In this document: one piece after another, positions 34,256 to 43,343 of the stretch | Layout: every line of letters starts with the position of its first letter | How positions within the stretch are numbered: position 1 is the first letter of the stretch | Origin: Streptomyces griseoflavus | GTDB lineage: Bacteria > Actinomycetota > Actinomycetes > Streptomycetales > Streptomycetaceae | Length of the DNA stretch: 64,000 bases | Reading direction: 5' to 3' | NCBI RefSeq assembly: GCF_014649995.1 | Contig: NZ_BMUC01000015.1 | Location: 91,669 to 155,668 of the forward strand | Position numbers and translations under genes: made by a program | Notes under the pieces: model-generated | What the model was told of the DNA's origin: nothing | Databases searched by the model: none | Seen by the model: the letters and a program-made list of their open reading frames with translations, nothing else

Positions 34256-36100
34256 TCAGTGGATGTCGACGCGGTCTCCGCTGACGGTGGAGGACACCTG
34301 CGTCCCGTCCGGGGCGGTGGCGGACACCGTCAGCCGCGGTGCGAAGCCCTGGTCGAGGTCGGCCTGGGTGACGGTCCGCCTGCCGCTCTTGCAGACATAC
34401 TCGGCGCCGGGCGCCAGTGTCGCGGTCGCGCACGCCGTGAGTCCGGCGAGGTCCCCGCTCAACTTCACGCCGGTCAGCGTGGTGTTGCCGGGATTGGAGA
34501 CGCGGGTCCAGTACACCATGGTGTCCCCGACGGGGCCGGCCGCTCCCGCTGCCTGGAGGTTGTCCAGGACGGGCAGGGCGGAGACCCCGGGCGCCGCGGG
34601 GGCACCGGTCGCCGCGGCCACGCTGAAGGTGCCGGTCCCGTAGGAACGCGCGTCACGCACGGAGTAGACGCCCTTGGCACGCTGGGCGCCGACGGCGGTG
34701 AGAGGGACGTCGACGGTCACCTTCACGGTGGCACCCTGCCCCGGTTCGAGGGCGGGCACCGACGCTGCCGTGACGCCCCAGCCCTCGGGGATGTCGAGGG
34801 TCACGCTGCCCGAGGGCAGTGCGCGGTCGTTCTGGTTGACCACACGGACGTCGAACTGCGCCTTCTCGCCCGCCCTCACGGCCTGCGGCGCGGTGACCGT
34901 GACGGGGGCGCAGACCCCGCCGAGCCACTTCAGGTCGAAGGAGGAGTAGGAGATGTGCTGATAGCCCTGACGCTCCCAGAGCATGCCGACGCGGGGGTTG
35001 GATCCGGTGCCGTCGGACAGCGGGGTGAGCGTGGAGTATCCGGAGGCGCCCGTGTTGAGGACCTTGCGGATGGGCCAGGTCCTTCCGTCGTCGCAGGACA
35101 TCTTCACCGTGAGGTTGCGCCGGATGCCGGTGTCCTCGGTGTTGCTGAACAGCAGCCACTTCGACCTGGGGTGAGCGGCGGGCACGTCCGGCGCGAAGCG
35201 GGTGATCGACCCGTTGTTCGCCGGGTCGGGGAGCGCCGTGTCCCGCTGGTAGGTGCTGTAGGTGACGCCGCCGTCGGTGGAGTGGGCGACCGTACGGTAG
35301 GGCGCCGATCGGTTGTTGAGCAGGATCCGGCCGTCGGAGAGTTCGACGGTCTTGTTCTCGTCCCCTCCCCCCGCGGTGGGCGTGCCGGCCTTCCACGTCT
35401 CGCCGTGGTCGTCGCTGTAGACGCTGACCGCGCGGTTGGCGCCGTCGGCCCGCACCGCGTACTGCTGGATCAGTCGTCCCTCGTGGGGGCCGTTCCGCAG
35501 CTGGATCCCCTCGCCGGAGGCCGCGAACATGCCCGCCCAGGCCGGGTTCTTGATCTGCCCGGTGATCCGACGGTGCTTCCAGGTCAGGCCGTCGTCGTCC
35601 GAGTAGCTGTAGTCGGTCTGCTGGATGTTGGGGTTGCTCTCGTCGTTGCCGGTCTCCGAGCCACCGAAGCCCCGGTTCACGGTGGACGAGTAGAAGAGGA
35701 AGATCCTGCCCGTCTCACGGTCGACGAGGAGACTGGGGTCTCCGTTGCCGTTGGGTGCCGGTTCGCTGCGGACGGTCTGCCGCGCCTGCCAGGTGGCACC
35801 GCCGTCCGTGCTCCGCCTGATCACCACCGAGATGTTGCCGGGCAGATCGGCCATCGAGGGACGTGCGTCGTACGCCGCGATCAGCGTGCCCTTGAGGGTC
35901 CTCGTCAGTGCCGGGATGCGGTGGACGGGGGCTCCGTCGTTCCGGGTCGCCAGGTCCACGGTGACCAGACCGTCGGCGGCCGTCCGGCTCTGCGCGGCTG
36001 GTGCGGCAGGCCCGGGCGGGGCACTGTGCGCGGTGCCGGTGGCGGCCAGTGCGGCGGTGACGGTGAAGGACAGCAGGAGGGGAAGGGTTCTTCGCTGCAT
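34256..36100 (-). CDS. Secreted exo-alpha-sialidase (GH33) with NEW3 domain
   Basis: A 614-residue protein. It has a Sec signal (1-27) and a six-bladed sialidase propeller with the RIP motif (61-63) and five Asp-boxes (about 97-104, 167-174, 229-236, 274-281, 336-342). Catalytic candidates are R61, D85, E253 and the nucleophile Y355 in GYSTLTPLSDG, judged by pattern. An NPCBM-associated NEW3 beta-sandwich follows (about 400-500), then a C-terminal CARDB-like domain. It releases terminal sialic acid from glycans. AAAGGGA sets the ATG at 36100. It is divergent from the GH109 gene and carries an 18-bp palindrome upstream. It resembles Micromonospora NedA in plan. Confidence 0.94.
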   Translation of the reverse strand: MQRRTLPLLLSFTVTAALAATGTAHSAPPGPAAPAAQSRTAADGLVTVDLATRNDGAPVHRIPALTRTLKGTLIAAYDARPSMADLPGNISVVIRRSTDGGATWQARQTVRSEPAPNGNGDPSLLVDRETGRIFLFYSSTVNRGFGGSETGNDESNPNIQQTDYSYSDDDGLTWKHRRITGQIKNPAWAGMFAASGEGIQLRNGPHEGRLIQQYAVRADGANRAVSVYSDDHGETWKAGTPTAGGGDENKTVELSDGRILLNNRSAPYRTVAHSTDGGVTYSTYQRDTALPDPANNGSITRFAPDVPAAHPRSKWLLFSNTEDTGIRRNLTVKMSCDDGRTWPIRKVLNTGASGYSTLTPLSDGTGSNPRVGMLWERQGYQHISYSSFDLKWLGGVCAPVTVTAPQAVRAGEKAQFDVRVVNQNDRALPSGSVTLDIPEGWGVTAASVPALEPGQGATVKVTVDVPLTAVGAQRAKGVYSVRDARSYGTGTFSVAAATGAPAAPGVSALPVLDNLQAAGAAGPVGDTMVYWTRVSNPGNTTLTGVKLSGDLAGLTACATATLAPGAEYVCKSGRRTVTQADLDQGFAPRLTVSATAPDGTQVSSTVSGDRVDIH

Positions 36101-36489
36101 GGAATCCCTTTCGGAGACGGAGGATCCGGCGGGTGCGCTGCCGCTCGCCGACGGCACCTGCGCTTCGAGGTCCTGCCGGACCCGGACAGGACAGCAGACG
36201 TCTGATGTATGAAATCGAGAGGACAGTAGGTCGGCCCTTGGCGGCCGTCAAGGGGATCGCTCGTGCCTCCCCCGCCCGAGCCGATCGGCGCGTCGGATCA
36301 CACTCGCGTTCTTGCTGGTCACCGTCCCGTTCCCCTGCCCCCGGAGCCACTCCGAACCCTTGACGCGCACTCAGTTGCGTGTTTCTGATCGAAAAACCGC
36401 CCATCCGAGCAACTGTTGACATGGCCGTGTCCGTGCCATCAAAGTCGTCCTCGCCAGTGATGCCCGTCGCGGATCAGAGGAGCTCCTTC
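36101..36489. promoter_or_regulatory. Divergent control region of sialidase and GH109 genes
   Basis: About 390 bases containing the promoters of both genes. The palindrome at 36191-36208 is nearer the sialidase side. On the GH109 side there are promoter-like patches TTGACG (about 36360-36365) and TTGACA (about 36415-36420), the latter about 70 bases before the GH109 ATG. No gene was seen. Confidence 0.5.
36191..36208. promoter_or_regulatory. 18-bp palindromic operator upstream of sialidase
   Basis: ACAGCAGACGTCTGATGT matches the perfect palindrome ACATCAGACGTCTGATGT at 17 of 18 positions and shares the core with the site at 34025-34042. It lies 91 bases upstream of the sialidase ATG, where a repressor would act. 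The binding protein is unknown; GntR-family operators often have this form. Confidence 0.6.
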
Positions 36490-37926
36490 ATGCCCGAAAT
36501 CCCCGCAGTCTCACGCCGCTTGCTCCTGGGAGGTGCGCTGGCCACTGGCGCGGTGGCGGTCGGCGCCGGCACCGCGCGGGCGCATCCCGCCGACCCGGGC
36601 GCGGCACTGCCGGCTCCCACCCCCCGGCGCGGCAACGGCCAGAAGTCGATGATCGGCGTGCCCTACGAGGCTCATGAGACCGTCCGCGTCGGCGTGATCG
36701 GCATCGGCAACCGCGGGTCCGGCATGGGCGAGGGCTGGTCCGCCGTCCCCGGCTGCCGGGTCACCGCCGTCTGCGACATACGCGAGAACCGCGCGAAGGC
36801 CCTGGCGGATCGTCTCGTCGCCCTGGGCAAGCCCCGCCCTGCCGAGTACGGCGGCTCCGCGGACGCGTACGCGAAGATGCTGAGGCGCGACGACATCGAT
36901 CTCGTCTACATCGCCACGCCGTGGGAGTTCCACTACCAGCAGGGCAAGGACGCGCTGCTGGCGGGCAAGCACGTCGTCGTCGAACTGCCCGTCGCCACGG
37001 AACTCGACGAGCTGTGGGACCTCGTCGACACCTCCGAACGCACCCGCCGGCATCTGATGCTCGCGGAGAACTGCTCCTACGGCCGCAACGAACTGGCGAT
37101 GCTGAAGATGGCCCACGAAGGGCTGTTCGGCGACGTCACCAACGGCCACGGCGGTTATCTGCACGACCTGCGGGAGCTGCTGTTCTCCGACACCTACTAC
37201 ACCGACTCCTGGCGCCGCCTGTGGCACACCCGGAGTACCGCGTCCTTCTACGCGATGCACGGTCTCGCGCCGATCGCCGCCGCCATGGACATCAACCGCG
37301 GTGACCGCATGACCGTACTGCGGGCCACCGCCACCGAGCCCAAGGGCCTCGCGGACTACCGGGAGCGGTTCATCGACAGGTCCCACCCGTCGTGGAAGGA
37401 GACCTACGTCAACGGCGACCTGGTCACGTGCCTGATCGACACCGCCCGGGGCCGCGTCATCAGGGCGGAGCACGACGTCAGCTCACCCCGTCCGTACAGC
37501 AGGATCAACAGCCTGGCCGGCAGCCGCGGCATCTTCGAGGACTACGCGGGGACGTCGTCGACCGGCGGACGCGTCTACGTCGAACCCGACCACAGCGGGC
37601 ACTCCTGGCGCGACTTCGACTCCTACCGCAAGGAGTTCGACCACTGGCTGTGGAAGAAGATCGGTGACGACGCGGCGAACAACGGCGGCCACGGCGGCAT
37701 GGATTACGTGCTGCAGTGGCGGATCGTCCAGTCGATGCGGGCCGGACTCGTCCCCGACATCGACGTCTACGACTCCGCGTCCTGGTGCGCGCCCGTACCG
37801 CTGAGCGTCAAGTCCCTCGCCGCGGGCGGCCGTCCGGTGGCGGTACCGGACTTCACCCGGGGTTCCTGGGTGAACCTGCGCATGGGGCTGGACTCCCGCG
37901 AGTCGAGCATGCCCCCCGTCGCCTGA
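36490..37926 (+). CDS. Tat-exported GH109-type alpha-N-acetylgalactosaminidase
   Basis: A 478-residue Gfo/Idh/MocA-type protein with a twin-arginine signal (SRRLLLGGALATGAVAVGAG). The Rossmann motif GVIGIGNRGSG, the block HVVVELPVATELDELW and later LMLAENCSYGRNEL and NGGHGGMDYVLQW fit family GH109. These NAD-dependent glycosidases remove alpha-linked GalNAc by oxidation at C3 and elimination. Tat export makes sense for a protein that folds around NAD before secretion. GAGGAG before the ATG at 36490 sets the start. It is divergent from the sialidase and heads the island towards the GalNAc uptake genes. Confidence 0.92.
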   Translation: MPEIPAVSRRLLLGGALATGAVAVGAGTARAHPADPGAALPAPTPRRGNGQKSMIGVPYEAHETVRVGVIGIGNRGSGMGEGWSAVPGCRVTAVCDIRENRAKALADRLVALGKPRPAEYGGSADAYAKMLRRDDIDLVYIATPWEFHYQQGKDALLAGKHVVVELPVATELDELWDLVDTSERTRRHLMLAENCSYGRNELAMLKMAHEGLFGDVTNGHGGYLHDLRELLFSDTYYTDSWRRLWHTRSTASFYAMHGLAPIAAAMDINRGDRMTVLRATATEPKGLADYRERFIDRSHPSWKETYVNGDLVTCLIDTARGRVIRAEHDVSSPRPYSRINSLAGSRGIFEDYAGTSSTGGRVYVEPDHSGHSWRDFDSYRKEFDHWLWKKIGDDAANNGGHGGMDYVLQWRIVQSMRAGLVPDIDVYDSASWCAPVPLSVKSLAAGGRPVAVPDFTRGSWVNLRMGLDSRESSMPPVA

Positions 37927-37961
37927 GCCCGGCCCCGGCCGACCGACAGAAGGAGCAGTCC

Positions 37962-38960
37962 GTGAGAACCGTCCGGAAGTTCAGATCCATCGCGGCCGCA
38001 GCGGTCGCGGCGTTGGCCGTGATCGTCTCCGCGTCCGCCGCCACCGCCGCCGAACCCCCTCTCGATTCCCCCGCGGCGCGGACCGAGGTGGCGATCTCGT
38101 CCGTGGACCTCGACGGCCCTGCGATCTCGACCGTGAAGGTGACGGTGAAGAACGCCGGACCGCAGCGGATGCGGTCACTGAAGGTGTCGTTCGCGGGACC
38201 GGTCGGCTGGGCCGTCCAGCCGGCCGTCACCAGTGTCCCCGGCACGTTCGGAGCGGGGGCGACCGCCGCCGCGGAGTTCAGGATCCAGGTGCCCGAGAAG
38301 CGCGACGGGTTCACCCTGCGTACCTTCACCGCCACGGCCGCCTACACCGGCGGTGACGGCGCGGGCACGGCGACCGCCACCCGTACCCAGACCGCCGGCG
38401 ACCCCTTCCCCGACCTCGCGGCCGCCTACAACAACGTGGGCATCACCGACGAGGGCGACACCGAGCCGGGCGACTACGACGGTGAGGGCAACAGCTTCTC
38501 CGCCCAGAAGCTGGCCGCGGCCGGGCTGGAACCGGGCGGGCGGGTCGAGGCCCTGGGAGCCGAACTGACGTGGCCGGACGTGGCAGCCGGCACCAAGGAC
38601 AACGTCTCCGGCGCCGGTCAGGCGATCACCCTCAGCGGCAAGGGCGGCAAGCTGGTCCTCCTCGGATCGGGCGTCACCAGCGGTGCCACCGGCACGGCCA
38701 CCGTGTACTACACCGACGGCACCAGCACCCGCGGCTCGTTCGGCTTCCCCAACTGGTCCTTCGACCCGGCCGATGCCCACGGCGCGACGCTGGTGGCCTC
38801 CACCGACGGCCGCAACCGGCAGAGCGGCTACGGGAACCAGGGCATCGCCTACCGGGTCTTCGCGCATTCCGTCCCGCTGGACGCGACGAAGCAGGTCGAG
38901 TTCGTGGTGCTGCCGTCCAACAGGAACGTGCACGTCTTCGACATGGCCATCGCCCCCTGA
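37962..38960 (+). CDS. Secreted NEW3-domain protein without catalytic domain
   Basis: A 332-residue protein with a Sec signal (1-30), an NPCBM-associated NEW3-like domain (about 35-140, with VKVTVKNAGPQRM) and a C-terminal beta-sandwich (about 150-332) with YNNVGITDEGDTEPGDYDGEG and FGFPNWSF. These two domains normally hang on the ends of secreted glycoside hydrolases, but here no catalytic domain is attached. A GTG start follows AAGGAG, 35 bases after the GH109 stop, so the two are co-transcribed. A role in binding glycan or assisting the neighbouring glycosidases is inferred. Confidence 0.8.
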   Translation: MRTVRKFRSIAAAAVAALAVIVSASAATAAEPPLDSPAARTEVAISSVDLDGPAISTVKVTVKNAGPQRMRSLKVSFAGPVGWAVQPAVTSVPGTFGAGATAAAEFRIQVPEKRDGFTLRTFTATAAYTGGDGAGTATATRTQTAGDPFPDLAAAYNNVGITDEGDTEPGDYDGEGNSFSAQKLAAAGLEPGGRVEALGAELTWPDVAAGTKDNVSGAGQAITLSGKGGKLVLLGSGVTSGATGTATVYYTDGTSTRGSFGFPNWSFDPADAHGATLVASTDGRNRQSGYGNQGIAYRVFAHSVPLDATKQVEFVVLPSNRNVHVFDMAIAP

Positions 38961-38989
38961 AGGAGGGGAGCGGCGCACACGTGACCAAT

Positions 38990-39019
38990 CCGGCGGCCCG
39001 CGACCTCGCGGGCCGCCGG
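38990..39019. terminator. Bidirectional terminator between convergent genes
   Basis: CCGGCGGCCCGCG (38990-39002) pairs perfectly with CGCGGGCCGCCGG (39007-39019) around a 4-base loop. It lies in the 67-base gap between the NEW3 protein gene and the DeoR-type gene, and would serve both. Confidence 0.8.
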
Positions 39020-39027
39020 TCCTCGCG

Positions 39028-39840
39028 TCAGACGGCGTGTACTTTGATCCCGGCCTCGGTGAGCCGGGCCGCCGTCTCCGCGGGCAGAGCGGAATCGGTC
39101 ACCAGGACGTCGACGCGGTCCAGTCCGCAGATCTTCGCAAAGGCACGCCGGCCCATCTTCGAGGAGTCCGTGACCACGATCACCCGGCGCGCACGTTCGG
39201 CGAACAGGCGGCTGATGCTCGCCTCGTCCTCCTGATGGGTCATCAGCCCCAGCCGGGGGTCGACGCCGTCGACCCCGAGGACGGCGACGTCCAGGACCAC
39301 CTCGTTGAGGACACCCACGGTGAGCGGTCCGACGAGTTCGTACGTCTGTGGGCGGGCCACCCCGCCGGTGACCACGATCTTCACCCGAGGACGCACCGCC
39401 AGCTCACCGGCGATGTTGAGCGCGTTCGTCACGACGGTGAACAGGGGCGCCGAGGAGTCGGCCGGGTCCCTGCGCTGCCGTTCGCCGCGGCTGCCGCCCG
39501 TGCGCAGCGCCAGCGCCCGCGCCACCTCGGTCGTCGTGGTGCCGCCGTTGAGGCCCACCACGTCGCCGTCGGCGAGCATCTCCGCGACGGCCGTCGCGAT
39601 GCGCTGCTTCTCGGAGGCGTGACGGGAGGACTTGTAGCGCAGCGGCAGTTCGTAGGAGACACCGTGCGCGACGGCACCGCCGCGGGTGCGCACCAGCATC
39701 TGCTGGTCGGCCAGTTCGTCGAGATCGCGGCGGATGGTCGCGGGCGACACATCGAGTGCGGCGGCCGCCGCGTCGACGTCGAGCCGGCCTTCGGCGGCCA
39801 GCAGTTCCAGCAGCTTGCCCCACCGATCGTGCTTGGACAT
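39028..39840 (-). CDS. DeoR/AgaR-type transcriptional regulator
   Basis: A 270-residue DeoR-family regulator. The N-terminal helix-turn-helix (LDVDAAAAALDVSPATIRRDLDELADQQMLVRTRGGAV) is followed by a sugar-phosphate isomerase-like sensor domain with GLNGGTTTTEVAR and VVTDSSKMGRRAF. Such proteins bind a phosphosugar and repress sugar catabolic genes. Divergent placement ahead of the ABC transporter operon and next to tagatose-pathway genes makes it the likely local regulator, comparable to AgaR. The ligand is probably a tagatose or galactosamine phosphate; that is inference. Confidence 0.92.
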   Translation of the reverse strand: MSKHDRWGKLLELLAAEGRLDVDAAAAALDVSPATIRRDLDELADQQMLVRTRGGAVAHGVSYELPLRYKSSRHASEKQRIATAVAEMLADGDVVGLNGGTTTTEVARALALRTGGSRGERQRRDPADSSAPLFTVVTNALNIAGELAVRPRVKIVVTGGVARPQTYELVGPLTVGVLNEVVLDVAVLGVDGVDPRLGLMTHQEDEASISRLFAERARRVIVVTDSSKMGRRAFAKICGLDRVDVLVTDSALPAETAARLTEAGIKVHAV

Positions 39841-40145
39841 GTGTCGGGCTCCCTCGGCCTCGGTACTGCGCTCTCGACACGTTAAGGGACCTTGGACTCC
39901 GCGCTGAACGAGGGCGGCGCGCGCAGGTGCGCGCGCCGCCGCACGCAGGTGCGCGTTTCTCCCTAGTTCCTTGCAGACAGGGACAGTTCACGACCCTTCT
40001 CCTGCAAGTTTCCTGCCGAACCCTCTAGACCAAGGGCTCCCGTCTCCTGAATACTGCGCACCGCAGCACATGCTCACTTATGCTCGCAGACTACATTTTC
40101 CGAGCAGCTTCGCTCATCTCTTACGAGACAAGGCGGTAGACGGCA
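39841..40145. promoter_or_regulatory. Divergent control region of DeoR regulator and ABC transporter operon
   Basis: About 305 bases. GGCGGCGCGCGC (39913-39924) pairs perfectly with GCGCGCGCCGCC (39929-39940), and CGCAGGTGCGCG occurs at 39922-39933 and again at 39944-39955, exactly 22 bp later. ATGCTC is repeated at 40070-40075 and 40080-40085. A weak DasR-like site (TCTAGACCA, about 40024-40032) lies between. These are candidate operators for the DeoR regulator and for global amino-sugar control. Confidence 0.55.
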
Positions 40146-41411
40146 GTGAAGAAGAGAACGCTCGTCCTGGCGGCCTGTACGGCCGGTGCTCTGGTCCTGA
40201 CGGCGTGCGGGGGCGGCGGCAGCGGGGAGTCCGCGGACGGAACCCTGACCCTGAAGCTCGTCGCCGCCGACTACGGCGACAAGGCCTCCAACAGCTCCAC
40301 CGTCTACTGGGAGGACCTGGCGGAGCGCTTCGAGAAGGCCAACCCGAAGATCAAGGTCGATGTGCAGGTCGTCAACTGGAACGACATCGACACCCAGGTC
40401 AAGACGATGATCCAGAGCGGCAACATGCCCGACGTCCTGCAGACCGGCGGCTATGCCGACAAGGTCGCCGACGACCTCCTCTACAAGGCCGAGGACGTGC
40501 TGTCCCCCGCCACCCGCGACAACCTCGTCGACACCTTCGCCCGGGCCGGCGAGGTGGACGGCGTCCAGTACGGCATCCCCTTCGTTTCCTCGGCCCGCGC
40601 GCTGTTCTACAACAAGAAGATCTTCGCCGACGCCGGTGTCACCGAGCCGCCGAAGAGCTGGGACGACATCAAGTCGGCCGCCGAGCGCATCCGCGAGTCG
40701 GCCCCCGACGTCATCCCGTACGCGCTGCCGCTCGGCCCCGAAGAGGCACAGGGCGAGAGCCTCATCTGGGAACTCGGCAACGGCGGCGGTTACACCGACG
40801 CCGACGGGAAGTACACCCTGGACAGCGACGCCAACGTCGAGACCTTCGAGTGGCTGCGCGCCAACCTCGTCGAGCCCGGCCTGACCTACGGCAATCCCGC
40901 CGCCACCGACCGGAAGACGGCCTTCGCGGACTTCGCCGCAGGCAAGGCCGGTATGCTCAACGGCCACCCGTCGCTGATCCAGATGTCCAAGGACGGCAAC
41001 GTCGACTACGGCGTCGCACCCATCCCCGGCAAGGACGCGGCGCTCGACTCCACCCTGGGCGTGGCCGACTGGATGATGGCCTTCAAGGACCGTGGCCACC
41101 AGGAGGAGATCAGGAAGTTCCTCGACTTCGCGTACTCCAAGGAGAACACGCTGAAGTTCGACGAGATGTACAACCTGATGCCCGTCACCGAGGACACGCT
41201 GCGGGAGATGACCTCCAGCGGCAAGCACAAGGACCTCGAGCCGTTCTTCGAGTTGCTGCCGAAGGCGTCCTTCTACCCCCTCGGCGACACCACCTGGGAC
41301 GCCGTCTCCGCCGAGATCAAGAAGAGCGGCGGCACCGCCGTCGGCGAAGACCCGGCCAAGGTGCTCGGCGACCTGCAGAAGAAGGCCGAACAGGCCACCG
41401 CCGACCAGTAG
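40146..41411 (+). CDS. Sugar ABC transporter substrate-binding lipoprotein
   Basis: A 421-residue family-1 extracellular solute-binding protein. The signal ends in lipobox LTAC with lipidated C21. Body features include DVQVVNWNDIDTQVKTMIQSGNMPDVLQ and FYNKKIFADAGVTEPPKSWDDI, typical of carbohydrate binders. It captures a sugar, by context GalNAc or an amino-sugar-containing oligosaccharide, outside the membrane. The GTG start is first in the operon with two permeases. No ATPase gene is present, as in most streptomycete sugar importers, which share the MsiK ATPase. Confidence 0.95.
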   Translation: MKKRTLVLAACTAGALVLTACGGGGSGESADGTLTLKLVAADYGDKASNSSTVYWEDLAERFEKANPKIKVDVQVVNWNDIDTQVKTMIQSGNMPDVLQTGGYADKVADDLLYKAEDVLSPATRDNLVDTFARAGEVDGVQYGIPFVSSARALFYNKKIFADAGVTEPPKSWDDIKSAAERIRESAPDVIPYALPLGPEEAQGESLIWELGNGGGYTDADGKYTLDSDANVETFEWLRANLVEPGLTYGNPAATDRKTAFADFAAGKAGMLNGHPSLIQMSKDGNVDYGVAPIPGKDAALDSTLGVADWMMAFKDRGHQEEIRKFLDFAYSKENTLKFDEMYNLMPVTEDTLREMTSSGKHKDLEPFFELLPKASFYPLGDTTWDAVSAEIKKSGGTAVGEDPAKVLGDLQKKAEQATADQ

Positions 41412-41444
41412 ATCCGCAGGCACCGACACACGGAAGGCACCCCC

Positions 41445-42380
41445 GTGTCCAGCAAAGTCACCGCCGGCGGCCGCAGGCCGCCCCGCACGGGCCGGAGCGG
41501 CACCCGGCGCTCCGGCCTCGGCCGGCTGGGGCCACTGCCCTGGATCGGCCCCGCCGTCCTGCTCATCGTGGTCGTCGTGCTCTGGCCCGTCTACGAGATG
41601 GTCCGCACCTCGTTCCTGAAGATCAGCGTCAGCGGCTTCGTCCGGGGCTGGGCCGGCCTGGACAAGTACCGGCAGCTGTTCGACGAGCCGGGCCTCGGCT
41701 CCGTGATCACCGCCACCGTCGTGTGGACCGTCGGCGTGGTCGCGCTGACCATGGTGCTCTCACTGGCCCTGGCCCAGCTCTTCGACCAGCGGTTCCCCGG
41801 CCGGCGCGTGACCCGGTGGGCGCTCATCGCGCCATGGGCGGCGTCCGTGCTGATGACCGCCATAGGTTTCAAGTGGATGCTCGACCGGACCGCCGGCGTG
41901 CTGAACACCGTCATGACCGATCTCGGCATCATCGACACCCCCAGGGACTGGCTCGGCGACCCCGCGACCGCCTGGCCCTGGATGATGTTCGTCGCCGTCT
42001 TCGTCTCCCTCCCCTTCACCACCTACACGCTGCTGGCCGGACTGCAGACCGTCCCCGGCGAGGTGTACGAGGCAGCGAGGGTCGACGGCGCCGGGGTCTG
42101 GCAGACCTACCGCCGCATCACCCTGCCCCTCCTGCGTCCGGCGTTCCTGGTCGGCGTCGTCATCAACCTGATCAACGTCTTCAACTCGTTCCCCGTCATC
42201 TGGGGCATGACCCGGGGCGGCCCGGACAGCGACACCGCGACCACCACCGTGTTCATGTACCAGCTCAAGAGCTCCGACATCGGGGAGTCCGCGGCCATGT
42301 CCGTCGTCAACTTCGCCCTGGTCGTCGTGATGGTGGCGGCCTTCCTGAAGGTCAGCCGCTGGAACCAGGAGGAGGTGTGA
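41445..42380 (+). CDS. Sugar ABC transporter permease (MalF/UgpA type)
   Basis: A 311-residue inner-membrane protein with six predicted transmembrane segments (starting about residue 33). The coupling EAA loop is EVYEAARVDGAGVWQTYRRITLPLLRP, which contacts the ATPase. It forms one half of the importer channel with the next gene. GTG follows GGAAGG, 33 bases after the binding-protein stop. The stop overlaps the start of the second permease (TGATG). Confidence 0.95.
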   Translation: MSSKVTAGGRRPPRTGRSGTRRSGLGRLGPLPWIGPAVLLIVVVVLWPVYEMVRTSFLKISVSGFVRGWAGLDKYRQLFDEPGLGSVITATVVWTVGVVALTMVLSLALAQLFDQRFPGRRVTRWALIAPWAASVLMTAIGFKWMLDRTAGVLNTVMTDLGIIDTPRDWLGDPATAWPWMMFVAVFVSLPFTTYTLLAGLQTVPGEVYEAARVDGAGVWQTYRRITLPLLRPAFLVGVVINLINVFNSFPVIWGMTRGGPDSDTATTTVFMYQLKSSDIGESAAMSVVNFALVVVMVAAFLKVSRWNQEEV

Positions 42381-43288
42381 TGGCCCAGCAGACGATCCAG
42401 CCCTCCCCCGGCGCCCCGGACGCACTCCCACCGGACGGAAGGCGGCCCGCCGGCACAGTCCGGCCGCGGCGCGCACCGCGGCCCCGCACGGTGGTCGTCA
42501 CCGCCGTCGCCTGGCTGATCGCCGCCGTGTTCCTGCTGCCGTACGTGCAGATGGTGATCACCGCGCTCCGCCCGGCCGGTGAACTGCGCGACGCGACCTA
42601 TCTGCCCACCGAGTTCGCCTGGTCCAACTTCATCGACGTCTGGCGGGAGTCGAACCTCGGCAGCAACCTCCGCGTCACCCTCCTCGTGGCCGGCGGCTCG
42701 ACGCTGCTGGTGCTCCTCGTCGCCATACCGGCCGCCTACTACACGGCCCGCGTCAAGTACCGCGGGCGCAAGCTCTTCCTGCTGCTCGTCCTCGTCACCC
42801 AGATGTTCCAGCCGACCTCCCTGCTGGTGGGCCTCTACCGCGAGTTCCACCAACTGGACATGCTCAACTCGGTGTGGACGCTGGTGCTGTGCAACGCCGC
42901 GTTCAACCTGGCGTTCGCGATCTGGATCCTCACCGCCTACTTCTCCGCCATACCCGTGCAGTTGGAGGAGGCGGCCATGATCGACGGCCTCGGCCGGGGC
43001 GGCGCGCTGCTCCGGGTGACGCTGCCGCTGGCCCTGCCCGGGGTCGTGACCGCGGTGATCTTCACCTTCATCGCCGCGTGGAACGAGTTCGTCATGGGCC
43101 TGACCCTGTCCACCGTCCCGGAGAGCCAGCCCCTGACGGTCGGCATCAACAGCTTCATCGGCAACTACACCGTCCAGTGGAACTACCTGTTCGCCGCGTC
43201 CGTGATCGCGATCGTGCCCGTCGTCGTGCTCTTCGCGTTCATCGAACGCCATGTGGTGTCCGGACTCACCGCCGGTTCGGTCAAGTAG
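42380..43288 (+). CDS. Sugar ABC transporter permease (MalG type)
   Basis: A 302-residue inner-membrane protein with six predicted transmembrane helices. The EAA loop is LEEAAMIDGLGRGGALLRVTLPLALPG, and the proline-rich N-terminal tail is cytoplasmic. Its ATG overlaps the stop of the preceding permease by one base, indicating translational coupling. It forms the second channel half of the importer. Confidence 0.95.
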   Translation: MAQQTIQPSPGAPDALPPDGRRPAGTVRPRRAPRPRTVVVTAVAWLIAAVFLLPYVQMVITALRPAGELRDATYLPTEFAWSNFIDVWRESNLGSNLRVTLLVAGGSTLLVLLVAIPAAYYTARVKYRGRKLFLLLVLVTQMFQPTSLLVGLYREFHQLDMLNSVWTLVLCNAAFNLAFAIWILTAYFSAIPVQLEEAAMIDGLGRGGALLRVTLPLALPGVVTAVIFTFIAAWNEFVMGLTLSTVPESQPLTVGINSFIGNYTVQWNYLFAASVIAIVPVVVLFAFIERHVVSGLTAGSVK

Positions 43289-43343
43289 ACGCCTCGTGCC
43301 CACAGCATCAGCCCCCTCTCGTCGCCTGAAGGAGTACGCCGCC

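Noticed and set aside
39971-42379. Long frame in front of the second permease, formally one 1105-codon ORF
   Set aside because: The first 800 codons are an out-of-frame reading of the binding protein and first permease; only the part from 42380 is the MalG-type permease.
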